Assembly: GCA_024699575.1 (NCBI GenBank)
Contig: JAILPF010000298.1
Location: 1 to 8,452 of the forward strand
Origin: Acetatifactor sp.
Lineage (GTDB): Bacteria > Bacillota > Clostridia > Lachnospirales > Lachnospiraceae
Length of the DNA: 8,452 nt
Reading direction: 5' to 3'
Each line of letters starts with the position of its first letter. Position 1 is the stretch's first letter. A program made the position numbers and the translations under genes. This document shows positions 1 through 6,808 of this stretch, in pieces. The notes under the pieces were generated by a model. That model was not told the origin of the DNA and searched no databases. It was given only the letters and a program-made list of their open reading frames with translations.

Positions 1-1329
1 AACAAAATCCTTCCGGGAGGCTATGTTCTTGGAACAACAGGAATACGACCGGGAAAGAATGCATTTCAGGATCAGATTGACTTAGTGCAGGTAGACTGGG
101 ATGGCAAAGTGGTCTGGAAGTTTGATAAAACAGAATATATAGAGGATGAGGGGCAGGAGCCGAGATGGATGGCTAGACAGCATCACGACTTTCAGCGTGA
201 GGGTTCAACGGTCGGATATTATTATCCCGGCGGTGAACCCAGGACAGATGGAGGAAATACTTTAATCCTCACACATGAAAATCTGGTAAAACCGGAAATA
301 TCAGATAAAGTGCTTATCGATGACAAAATCATAGAGGTTGATTGGGAAGGAAATATACTCTGGAGCTGGAAAGCAAGCGATCACTTTGATGAGTTGGGAT
401 TTGATGAGGCTGCAAAAAACACACTTTACAGAAATCCGGGGGTTCACGGAGAAGCAGGTGGGGATTGGATGCACATCAACAACTTTGCGACCCTTGGTGA
501 GAATAAGTGGTATGATGCAGGAGACGAGCGTTTTCATCCGGATAATATTATTTTTGATGCAAGAAATTCCAATATTCTCGCTATTATAGAGAAATCCACA
601 GGAAAAATTGTGTGGAGACTGGGTCCTGATTTCAATGAATCTGAAGCAACGAGAAAACTGGGATGGATTATAGGTCAGCATCATTTACATATGATTCCCA
701 AGGGCTTACCCGGAGAAGGTGATTTGTTAGTGTTTGATAATGGGGGTGAGGGCGGATACGGAGTACCTAATCCGGCATCTTCAAACGGTGTGAATAATGC
801 GCATAGAGATTATTCCAGAGTTCTCCAGTTTAATCCTGTAACCTTAGAAATTACATGGCAGTATACTCCACTTGAGGCGGGGTTCTTCCTCTTTTCCGAT
901 GCTTCAAAGTTCTACAGTTCCTATATCAGCTCTGCACAGAGACTGCCAAATGGAAATACGTTGATTACAGAAGGTTCCGATGGTCGCTTGATTGAAGTAA
1001 CTCCTGAACATGAAATTGTATGGGAGTACATCAACCCCTATTTTAAGACTGCGTTTAATAAGTTTTCAAATAATATGATTTACCGGGCCTATAGGGTACC
1101 TTATGAATGGATTCCACAGCTTGATAAACCGGAGGAAATTTCAGTTGAACCTATTTCGGTGGAGACATTCAGAGTGCCGGGGTCTGTAGTTGGAAAAGGC
1201 TTTGGAAAGCTTACCATAGTTGACGGTGTTGATCCAAATAAACGACAGACCACCGGTGGAAGTGCGGACGATGAAGAGAGAGTTGACTCCTGTGTTGTTA
1301 CAATTAATAAAAGTGATGTCATTCAATAA
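1..1329 (+). CDS. Arylsulfate sulfotransferase (AssT-like), 5' partial
   Basis: The frame is open from the first base, so the start and any signal peptide lie upstream; 442 residues are visible. It resembles PAPS-independent arylsulfate sulfotransferases (EC 2.8.2.22), which move sulfate from one phenolic ester to another phenol through a sulfo-histidine. Numbering from base 1, beta-propeller strand motifs of the form D-x-G-x-hydrophobic-W recur near residues 32-39, 114-121, 200-205, 278-286 and 335-341. Candidate catalytic residues match the pattern known from the E. coli enzyme: His158 in DWMH, His179 in FHPDN, Arg188 in DAR, and His227/His228 in GQHHLH. The only visible cysteine is near the C-terminus, so the active-site disulfide of the E. 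coli enzyme seems absent. After the typical YRVPYEW segment there is a tail of about 75 residues of unclear role. A GTG at 85 is internal, because homologous-looking propeller sequence continues upstream of it. Family assignment is firm; substrate is unknown. Confidence 0.88.
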   Translation, partial: NKILPGGYVLGTTGIRPGKNAFQDQIDLVQVDWDGKVVWKFDKTEYIEDEGQEPRWMARQHHDFQREGSTVGYYYPGGEPRTDGGNTLILTHENLVKPEISDKVLIDDKIIEVDWEGNILWSWKASDHFDELGFDEAAKNTLYRNPGVHGEAGGDWMHINNFATLGENKWYDAGDERFHPDNIIFDARNSNILAIIEKSTGKIVWRLGPDFNESEATRKLGWIIGQHHLHMIPKGLPGEGDLLVFDNGGEGGYGVPNPASSNGVNNAHRDYSRVLQFNPVTLEITWQYTPLEAGFFLFSDASKFYSSYISSAQRLPNGNTLITEGSDGRLIEVTPEHEIVWEYINPYFKTAFNKFSNNMIYRAYRVPYEWIPQLDKPEEISVEPISVETFRVPGSVVGKGFGKLTIVDGVDPNKRQTTGGSADDEERVDSCVVTINKSDVIQ

Positions 1330-1365
1330 ATTATAACAATACAGAAGCCATAATCGAGGATAGAT
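1330..1365. other. Short convergent gap, no terminator seen
   Basis: These 36 bases separate the stop of the sulfotransferase gene from the stop of the HD-domain gene, which run toward each other. I see no GC-rich inverted repeat with a T-run on either strand, so termination here must use a weak or downstream signal. Confidence 0.5.
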
Positions 1366-3207
1366 TTATCTGAGAATATCCTTGTAGGCCTGATAGTAGA
1401 TTCCTGCCCTGCCATCCCGGGTCAGAGTGGTTAAAGCTGCTTTGAGGTACCTGTTATTCTCTATTAATTTTACAATTCTTGGATTGTAACGGGTACCGGC
1501 GCCGACCTGTAATTCCGTAAACAGAGTCTCAAAGTTTTTACCTTCGGCATAGTTTCGTCCCAGAACATCGGTTGCAGCATCGATAGAATCGGCGATGGAA
1601 ATTAAATCTATGACAAAACGCGCGGGGGAAGCAGTATTATCAAAATCTTCCGGATAGCCGCCTTTCCCGTCATAGAACTTATGATGACCTAAAATAACAT
1701 CATAGTAAGGCTCCAAAACAGAATCCTTATGGGCAATTGCCTGCCCGAACTTTGGATGCAGCAGAATCATGTTGAATTCGGAAGGACTGAGGGTTCTGTT
1801 TTGTTTGTTGACGATATCGGTGATATAACATTTACCGACATCGTGCAACATGCCACAGGAACGAATATATTCAATCAATTCAGAACGATTTTTTAACACA
1901 TCTTTTGCAGTCTTATATCCCAATACGCCAATGAACTCTTCGGGGCACTTCATCAATACTTCATCAGCGAGCAGAGAGGCTATTTCAGATACCATCATGC
2001 TGTGAATGTAAGTGATTGGCTGCCGCCTTATTATCAACTGCAGTAAAAATTGTATTTTATCCTGAGCCGTCAAAAGATAAGGCTCTATGACGGTATACCA
2101 TTCCGCACATACGGAATTCATGACTTCGGTGTGAAACTGATAAGGAATCTCTGTGATCAATTCCCGGGACAGCGGAAGAAGTCTGTGCAGATATAGTTCT
2201 TTTTCAGACTTCTCAATCCCGGATTTCCCTAAGAAAGAGAGAGTTCGTATAATCAGGTTCATGTAGTCAATCAGTGATTTTAAAGCTTTATTATTTGTCG
2301 TGTCATTGTAGTCTGTTTCCGGAGCAGAATCTTCGATGTGATGAATCAGTTCCGCAAGCATATATTCTTCCGAAATGTTACCTTTTAAACGTTCTGCCAT
2401 CAGGTAAGTATAAAGATTGCGATCGGAATCATTATTACAATGGGCGCTGATTCGGTTAATCAGGATAGCTATTTTATGGGAATCCCCTTCATTGAAATCC
2501 TGAATATCCTCCGCAAGCTCTAACAGAACACGGTCCATTTTGGAAAGGCTGATTGCAATTTGCCGTTCGTTTTTATCCAGCTTTTGTACCATGGGGGAAA
2601 AGGCAAATTCCCAGGCTTCTTCCACCAGATTAAAACATTCACTGAAAGAGGTTGCATGAAAATGTCTTAAAAAGGCACATAGGTTTCCATAATCCAAAAA
2701 GATTGTTTGACGCAGCTTCAGAGAGTCAAATTCAGCATAATGTTCCCGTAAGCCAATGGCTTTACGATAATAATCAAGTGCTGTTGCGGCACCCTCGCTG
2801 TTCTTGGCCAGTCTGTAAAAAATGGTGTATTCATATCCCAGCATATGGTAGAGTAACAACATGTGGGCATAATCATTATGGGATTCGTAAAAGGGCAGAA
2901 TGAATTCTCCGATTTTGGTTAAAAGGGAAAAATCGTGAAAATTATCTTTGAAAATGTTCTGAACAAGGTCAAACAAAAGCTCTGCACTTGGTGAATCAGG
3001 TGTTTCGGGCAGGCTCGCCCACAGATTATTCAAGAGTGTCTCATTTTCTCTGTAAATTTCCCGGATTGCTAAAGAACGCTGGATGAGCAAATCGGTCCAC
3101 TCTAAGATGGATACATTCTGTAAAAGTTTATCATTCCAGGCATCAAGTTTATATTGATTCTTTTCGTAGCCGGTTATGAAAGTGTCTACCAGGTTTCTCG
3201 TTATCAT
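1366..3207 (-). CDS. HD-GYP-like metal-dependent phosphohydrolase with long helical N-terminus
   Basis: This 613-residue protein has a C-terminal HD-superfamily phosphohydrolase domain (about residues 395-595). Metal-binding positions are visible in order: His402, His455-Asp456 in LHDVGK, His484 in HPKFG, His508-His509, Asp513 in DGKGGYP, and Asp540 in ISIADSID. The order and spacing follow HD-GYP domains, whose known members cleave cyclic di-GMP. However, the usual HHE..DG.GYP motif reads HHKFYDGKGGYP: the Glu is Lys510 and there is an extra Gly. Cyclic di-GMP hydrolysis is therefore possible but not assured. Residues 1-390 look all-helical, with TPR-like stretches around 140-200, no membrane segment and no domain I can name; they may sense a ligand or partner. 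The start is ATG preceded by AAGGA about 8 bases away. The gene is monocistronic here, divergent from the sigma operon and convergent with the sulfotransferase. Confidence 0.85.
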   Translation of the reverse strand: MITRNLVDTFITGYEKNQYKLDAWNDKLLQNVSILEWTDLLIQRSLAIREIYRENETLLNNLWASLPETPDSPSAELLFDLVQNIFKDNFHDFSLLTKIGEFILPFYESHNDYAHMLLLYHMLGYEYTIFYRLAKNSEGAATALDYYRKAIGLREHYAEFDSLKLRQTIFLDYGNLCAFLRHFHATSFSECFNLVEEAWEFAFSPMVQKLDKNERQIAISLSKMDRVLLELAEDIQDFNEGDSHKIAILINRISAHCNNDSDRNLYTYLMAERLKGNISEEYMLAELIHHIEDSAPETDYNDTTNNKALKSLIDYMNLIIRTLSFLGKSGIEKSEKELYLHRLLPLSRELITEIPYQFHTEVMNSVCAEWYTVIEPYLLTAQDKIQFLLQLIIRRQPITYIHSMMVSEIASLLADEVLMKCPEEFIGVLGYKTAKDVLKNRSELIEYIRSCGMLHDVGKCYITDIVNKQNRTLSPSEFNMILLHPKFGQAIAHKDSVLEPYYDVILGHHKFYDGKGGYPEDFDNTASPARFVIDLISIADSIDAATDVLGRNYAEGKNFETLFTELQVGAGTRYNPRIVKLIENNRYLKAALTTLTRDGRAGIYYQAYKDILR

Positions 3208-3240
3208 TTGCGTTTCCTTATTGGATAATGGAATAAAATG

Positions 3241-3268
3241 TTGAAATATGCAGTGTTATATGTATAAT
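3241..3268 (+). promoter_or_regulatory. Distal promoter toward the sigma operon
   Basis: TTGAAA (3241-3246) and TATAAT (3263-3268) are 16 bases apart on the plus strand. The -10 box lies in the palindrome GTATAATTATAC (3262-3273), the same palindrome that supplies the -10 box of the divergent HD-gene promoter, so polymerases on the two would compete. Confidence 0.45.
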
Positions 3269-3295
3269 TATACAAAGCCTTTTGTAGAACAGCAA
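3267..3295 (-). promoter_or_regulatory. Promoter of the HD-domain gene
   Basis: On the minus strand a -35 box TTGCTG (3290-3295) and a perfect -10 box TATAAT (3267-3272) are separated by 17 bases. Transcription would start near 3260, giving a leader of about 53 nt before the ATG at 3207. Confidence 0.6.
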
Positions 3296-3316
3296 TATAA
3301 AAATTTGAAAAACGGA

Positions 3317-3345
3317 TTGTTGCCCTATCTTTTCTATGCTATTCT
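3317..3345 (+). promoter_or_regulatory. Proximal promoter of the sigma operon
   Basis: TTGTTG (3317-3322) and TATTCT (3340-3345) are spaced by 17 bases. Initiation would fall near 3352, leaving a leader of about 27 nt with the ribosome binding site of the sigma gene. It looks like a housekeeping-sigma promoter; I see no clear ECF-type site that would show autoregulation. Confidence 0.4.
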
Positions 3346-3363
3346 AAGAAAGTGAGAAGTCTC

Positions 3364-3375
3364 AAAGGAGGAAGG
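3364..3375 (+). promoter_or_regulatory. Ribosome binding site deciding the sigma gene start
   Basis: AAAGGAGGAAGG is an almost ideal Shine-Dalgarno sequence. GGAGG ends 7 bases before the GTG at 3379. It lies inside the longer reading frame that opens at GTG 3352, so it argues for 3379 as the true start. Confidence 0.7.
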
Positions 3376-3378
3376 ATT

Positions 3379-3939
3379 GTGCTGGATACAGAGATTTTGG
3401 ATTTGTACTGGAAGAGAGATGAAAGAGCAATCGCAGAGACACAGACAAGCTATGGCAGATATTGCTATAGTATTGCTTATCATATTTTGAATAATAAAGA
3501 AGATTCTGATGAATGCGTGAATGATACATGGCTTCGCGCATGGAATGCCATGCCACCAAATCGTCCGAGCCATTTGCAGATTTTTTTGGGAACCATAACG
3601 CGAAATCTTTCGTTTGATATATGGAAGAAGAAAAAAGCGGCGAAGCGCGGCAATGGTGAGATGGAGCTTGCGCTGGACGAATTGCTGGAATGTGTGCCGA
3701 TGGCTGTTACTACGGAAGAACTGGTGGAGGCGGCGGAGCTTGAGAGAATGATTAATACATTTGTGCATTCTCTTCCCGAGAGAGAATGCAATGTTTTCTT
3801 GAGAAGATACTGGTATGTAGAAGATTGTGAGGAAATTGCGGAGCGCTATGATATGAAGGTGAACACTGTAAAGACCACGTTGTTCCGTGTTAGAAATAAA
3901 TTGCGCCGGTATCTGGAAAAAGAAGGGATTGTGTTGTAA
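3379..3939 (+). CDS. ECF-type RNA polymerase sigma factor
   Basis: This 186-residue sigma-70 family protein has the two-domain ECF layout. Region 2 covers about residues 10-90, with the core-binding helix around DSDECVNDTWLRAWN (42-56) and the -10 recognition stretch around LGTITRNLSFDIWKKKK (70-86). Region 4 covers about 121-181, with a helix-turn-helix at EEIAERYDMKVNTVKTTLFR (151-170). It would direct core RNA polymerase to a small regulon, probably including its own operon. I chose GTG 3379 because the Shine-Dalgarno sequence sits 7 bases upstream and the protein then begins LDTEILDLYW, as relatives in gut Clostridia do; the frame could also open at GTG 3352 (195 residues), which lacks a good site. 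The stop codon overlaps the next start by one base (TAATG), indicating translational coupling with the membrane protein that probably controls it. Subfamily and target promoters are not known to me. Confidence 0.88.
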   Translation: MLDTEILDLYWKRDERAIAETQTSYGRYCYSIAYHILNNKEDSDECVNDTWLRAWNAMPPNRPSHLQIFLGTITRNLSFDIWKKKKAAKRGNGEMELALDELLECVPMAVTTEELVEAAELERMINTFVHSLPERECNVFLRRYWYVEDCEEIAERYDMKVNTVKTTLFRVRNKLRRYLEKEGIVL

Positions 3940-4655
3940 TGAACGATTCAAAAGCAGAAAAAATATTTAAAGCGTTGTCAGCAGTTGATGAGGAACTGCT
4001 TGCCAGAAGCGAGAAGAAGAAACAGGCTGTTACTTCTGTGAGAAGAACATGGGAAATAGGATTGTCAGCCGCAGCAGCGCTGCTGATTTTGGTGGGCGGA
4101 GTGTATGCCGGCGTCACCTACCGACTGAATAACGTTGTGGATTCGGGAAGTGGGACACCTGAAATGACTTTACAGATGGCTGTCGCTACGGAAACCTCAG
4201 AGGAGAGTACGGAAGAGTGTGCGGTAGAGGAAAGTGCCATAGAGGAAAGCACCATAGAGGAAAGTGCTGTAGAGGAATGCGTCACAGAAGAGAGTACTGC
4301 AGGAATGAGTGAGCAGGATGCACGCAGTGTGAAAGCCCTTGGGGAGTATATTCCGTCAGTTATGCCGGATGGTTTTTCTTTCCTGAATGCATGGCTGGAG
4401 GATAATGTGCTGGTTGCGCAGTGGAGGAAAGAGGATACTTTCCTGACTATGAGGATATCGGAGGAAAGCGATATGACGGCCGCGAAAGCAAGCCAGAGTT
4501 TTTCGCCAATCTACGAGATGGAAGAACTGTCGGCTGAGCAAATTCCTGACGGAAAATTTGCAGTTCGTTTCCGAAATGATATACTTGTGGAGATTGATTC
4601 CGATACAGGAAAAGAAGAAATCTGGCAGATTCTCTGCTCAATAGAAAAGAGATAA
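3939..4655 (+). CDS. One-pass membrane protein, probable anti-sigma factor
   Basis: The 238-residue protein has a charged cytoplasmic N-terminus (1-36) containing ALSAVDEELL, one hydrophobic segment (about 38-59), an acidic low-complexity linker made of seven pentapeptide units (86-120), and a C-terminal outside domain (about 127-238). That domain begins YIPSVMPDGFSFLNAW, resembling extracytoplasmic domains of other Clostridia sigma-linked membrane proteins (possibly DUF4367-like). The start overlaps the stop of the sigma gene by one base, the typical arrangement for a sigma factor and its membrane-bound regulator. The N-terminal segment would bind the sigma factor and the outer domain would sense an envelope signal. 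There is no HXXXCXXC zinc anti-sigma motif, so it is not a classic ZAS protein. The anti-sigma role is inferred from position and topology, not from a recognised binding domain. Confidence 0.7.
   Translation: MNDSKAEKIFKALSAVDEELLARSEKKKQAVTSVRRTWEIGLSAAAALLILVGGVYAGVTYRLNNVVDSGSGTPEMTLQMAVATETSEESTEECAVEESAIEESTIEESAVEECVTEESTAGMSEQDARSVKALGEYIPSVMPDGFSFLNAWLEDNVLVAQWRKEDTFLTMRISEESDMTAAKASQSFSPIYEMEELSAEQIPDGKFAVRFRNDILVEIDSDTGKEEIWQILCSIEKR
4194..4298 (+). repeat. Seven imperfect 15-bp tandem repeats coding xEE(S/C)x pentads
   Basis: Residues 86-120 of the membrane protein split exactly into TSEES, TEECA, VEESA, IEEST, IEESA, VEECV and TEEST. At DNA level the middle units share a core close to ATAGAGGAAAGC. 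Unit length is a multiple of three, so copy number could change without breaking the frame. The product would be an acidic spacer just outside the membrane, with two cysteines at equivalent pentad positions (units 2 and 6). Confidence 0.85.
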
Positions 4656-4673
4656 GACCGGGAGAGCATGTGA

Positions 4674-5714
4674 ATGAATGAGAAGAGAACAATTTTTTTA
4701 GATATTCTGCGAGTGGCTGCTACCTGTGCGGTTGTGATGTTACATGTGATCTCAGGCGCGTTGGATTTGGAGGGCGTGGAAATATTGCCTGTACAGAAGA
4801 ATATCTGTCTCGCTTTGTTTGATGTGGTTACATGGTGTGTACCGATTTTTGTGTTGATATCAGGATATTTGTTTTTAAACCCGGAAAGAGAAATATCTTT
4901 TCAGAAGATGTTATCAAAGTATATTCGCAGAATTGTACTTGCCCTGTTTATTTTTGGGGTCCCGTATGCATTGCTGGAAATGATTGCGACGGAGCGAACA
5001 TTTCATATTATTATGATTCCAAAAGCATTTTGGATGGTCTGCATCGGACAAAGCTGGGCCCATATGTGGTATCTGTATTTGATTTTTTGTTTGTACCTTT
5101 TGACGCCGGGGCTGAAATGGGTATTAAGAAGAATCCCGATTCCGGCAGTATATTTTGTGGAGATGATTTTATTTGTCGGAAGCAGCATTTTCCCGTTTTT
5201 GCAGAAGTTATCAGGTGTAACGATTCCGGTTTGCCTGCCGGATGAATGTATCTATCTCTTCTATTATATATGTGGTTACCTATTCGTAAGAAACACGAAA
5301 GTACAGCAGAAAAATAATTCCGGAATCATATGGGGGGAAAGTGCCCTGATATTTCTACTGATGTCAGGAATGGTAATCAGTCGCTTTAGTGAAAATTACT
5401 CTGTGCAGATGGCATATGAATATCCGTTTGCTGTTCTGCTTGCAATCTTACTGTTTGATTGTTTGCGTAATTTGGACTCTAAAATGGAAAAACTCAACAC
5501 AGTATGCCTGGAGAAGCTGTCTGCGCTGAGTTTCGCGGTTTATTTGGTTCATCCGATTTTTACAAATATATTATATAAGGGATTTCATCTTTTGCCGTTT
5601 GATTTTGCATTATGGATGTCCCTGCCAATCTTTTTTGCAGGAGTACTTCTTGCATCGGTGGGATTGGCAATCCTGCTTCGTAAGGTTTCGTTCCTGCAAA
5701 AATATGTGCTTTAA
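4674..5714 (+). CDS. Acyltransferase-3 family integral membrane protein
   Basis: This 346-residue protein matches the acyltransferase 3 family (PF01757; OafA/WecH-like), which moves acyl groups, often acetyl, onto sugars of surface polymers from the membrane. The N-terminal signature is present: FLDILRVAATCAVVMLHV with Asp10, Arg13 and His24, the His being a likely catalytic residue by family analogy. About ten hydrophobic segments can be seen, roughly at 7-27, 47-67, 86-106, 110-126, 132-147, 156-174, 189-205, 218-235, 283-303 and 312-335. Other family hallmarks are HMWYLYLIFCLYLLTPGL (130-147) and the late FAVYLVHP (287-294). The ATG at 4674 follows GGAG by 9 bases and lies 18 bases after the upstream stop, so it probably shares a transcript with the sigma and membrane-protein genes. 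That placement suggests an envelope modification controlled by the sigma factor. The acceptor is unknown. Confidence 0.85.
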   Translation: MNEKRTIFLDILRVAATCAVVMLHVISGALDLEGVEILPVQKNICLALFDVVTWCVPIFVLISGYLFLNPEREISFQKMLSKYIRRIVLALFIFGVPYALLEMIATERTFHIIMIPKAFWMVCIGQSWAHMWYLYLIFCLYLLTPGLKWVLRRIPIPAVYFVEMILFVGSSIFPFLQKLSGVTIPVCLPDECIYLFYYICGYLFVRNTKVQQKNNSGIIWGESALIFLLMSGMVISRFSENYSVQMAYEYPFAVLLAILLFDCLRNLDSKMEKLNTVCLEKLSALSFAVYLVHPIFTNILYKGFHLLPFDFALWMSLPIFFAGVLLASVGLAILLRKVSFLQKYVL

Positions 5715-5718
5715 TTAA

Positions 5719-5750
5719 GGGCAGGCATTTATTTGGCAGTCCATCTGCCC
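5719..5750. terminator. Inverted repeat between convergent genes, weak terminator candidate
   Basis: GGGCAG (5719-5724) and CTGCCC (5745-5750) form a perfect 6-bp stem around a 20-nt loop that contains the methyltransferase stop codon. On the minus strand the stem is followed by TTAATTAAAG, only moderately T-rich; on the plus strand no T-run follows. It may serve the methyltransferase gene weakly. Confidence 0.3.
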
Positions 5751-6634
5751 GATGCACCACAGGGAAGAATAAGACCACTCTGGGTTACAGGCAATCCGAT
5801 TTCCTGTGATTCCACATGCCCTCCGCGCTTGGCTGTGATTGCGCTGTTTAACATATAAGATAAAACAGCGGGCTGCAATCCGGTAGTGTAAGAGTTGATC
5901 AGGAAGAACAGAGGGTCTTCGGAAAGCAGCTGGGAAGCAAGCTCGATAAAGGGCCAGATACTTTCCTCGATTTTCCAGATTTCACCTTTTGGCCCACGCC
6001 CATAGGAGGGAGGGTCCATAATGATTCCGTCGTATTTGTTGCCTCGACGGATTTCACGCTCTACGAATTTTACGCAGTCGTCCACGAGCCAGCGGATAGG
6101 TGCATCACCTAACCCGGAGGAGACTGCGTTTTCTTTTGCCCAGGTAACCATGCCTTTGGACGCATCCACATGTGTAACCGCAGCGCCCGAAGCGGCGGCG
6201 GCCAGAGTTGCTCCTCCTGTGTAGGCAAAAAGATTCAAAACCTTGACGGGTTTGTCTGCCGGACGAGCGGCGCTGTTAATTATAGAAGAAAACCAATCCC
6301 AGTTAGTTGCCTGCTCGGGAAACAGACCGGTGTGTTTGAAACTGAATGGTTTTAAATGGAAGGTCAAACCGTCTGCATTACAGATTCCCTTTATGGGAAG
6401 TTGATATTGTATGCTCCATTCATTCGGAAGGTTGAAGAATTCCCATTCGCCGCCACCTTTGTTACTGCGGTGATAATGACCGTTCTTTTTTCGCCATCCA
6501 TTATGATCATGAGGGGTATTCCACAGAACCTGAGGGTCGGGGCGTACCAAAAGATAATTGCCCCAACGTTCTAATTTTTCTCCGTTTGAGGTATCCAGTA
6601 CCTCGTAGTCTTTCCATCTATCTGCAATCCACAT
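5729..6634 (-). CDS. Class I SAM-dependent methyltransferase, RlmI-related (COG1092 type)
   Basis: The 301-residue protein contains a Rossmann methyltransferase domain from about residue 105. Motif I is LNLFAYTGGAT (133-143), the SAM ribose-binding acidic position is VDAS (Asp157), a further acidic pair is Asp185-Asp186, and motif IV is DPPSYGRG (207-214). Overall it resembles the family of the 23S rRNA m5C1962 methyltransferase RlmI. It differs in two ways: the usual N-terminal PUA domain is missing (the first 100 residues are short and Trp/His-rich), and the SCSG-type motif with catalytic Cys expected after motif IV reads NSYTTG (247-252). It may therefore not be an m5C enzyme, and its substrate (rRNA or other) is open. 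The ATG is preceded by AGGAGG 6 bases away, and a good promoter lies just upstream. It is monocistronic, convergent with the acyltransferase gene and divergent from the S10 operon. Confidence 0.8.
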   Translation of the reverse strand: MWIADRWKDYEVLDTSNGEKLERWGNYLLVRPDPQVLWNTPHDHNGWRKKNGHYHRSNKGGGEWEFFNLPNEWSIQYQLPIKGICNADGLTFHLKPFSFKHTGLFPEQATNWDWFSSIINSAARPADKPVKVLNLFAYTGGATLAAAASGAAVTHVDASKGMVTWAKENAVSSGLGDAPIRWLVDDCVKFVEREIRRGNKYDGIIMDPPSYGRGPKGEIWKIEESIWPFIELASQLLSEDPLFFLINSYTTGLQPAVLSYMLNSAITAKRGGHVESQEIGLPVTQSGLILPCGASGRWTAK

Positions 6635-6660
6635 AACATTCCTCCTGTTTTATACGTTCC

Positions 6661-6689
6661 AATATACACGAAAGTTCTGCGGGTTGCAA
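6661..6689 (-). promoter_or_regulatory. Promoter of the methyltransferase gene
   Basis: On the minus strand TTGCAA (6684-6689) and TATATT (6661-6666) are separated by exactly 17 bases. Initiation near 6654 gives a leader of about 20 nt that begins just ahead of AGGAGG (6641-6646). Confidence 0.6.
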
Positions 6690-6773
6690 TATTGTGTTTT
6701 TACATATATAATAAGTAGAAACGCAGTAGATATGGATTGTACTAAAAAAAATACAATATTTTTATAAAAAGTA

Positions 6774-6802
6774 TTGCAAAGTATGAAAGTACCATGTATA
6801 CT
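6774..6802 (+). promoter_or_regulatory. rpsJ: Promoter of the S10 ribosomal operon
   Basis: TTGCAA (6774-6779) and TATACT (6797-6802) are 17 bases apart. The 35 bases upstream (about 6740-6773) are almost pure A/T with A-runs, as in UP elements of strong ribosomal promoters. Transcription would start near 6809, leaving a leader of about 265 nt before rpsJ. Confidence 0.7.
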
Positions 6803-6808
6803 AGACGT

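Noticed and set aside
1101..1326. Minus-strand open frames opposite the end of the sulfotransferase gene
   Set aside because: They are low-complexity Ser/Thr-rich shadows of a well-supported gene and have no convincing start signal.
3352..3378. Upstream GTG extension of the sigma gene (nine extra residues)
   Set aside because: The strong Shine-Dalgarno sequence lies inside this extension, none precedes 3352, and the proximal promoter would start transcription right about there.
3334..3951. A 205-codon minus-strand open frame opposite the sigma gene
   Set aside because: It mirrors the sigma gene almost end to end; the plus strand gives clear sigma regions 2 and 4, and the antisense product shows no recognisable domain.
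4194..4298. Pentapeptide repeat protein (Qnr-like right-handed beta helix)
   Set aside because: The units are acidic xEE(S/C)x, without the A(D/N)LXX pattern of that fold, and number only seven; a flexible linker fits better.
4194..4298. CRISPR array
   Set aside because: The repeats are 15 bp, directly adjacent with no spacers, and lie in frame within a coding sequence.
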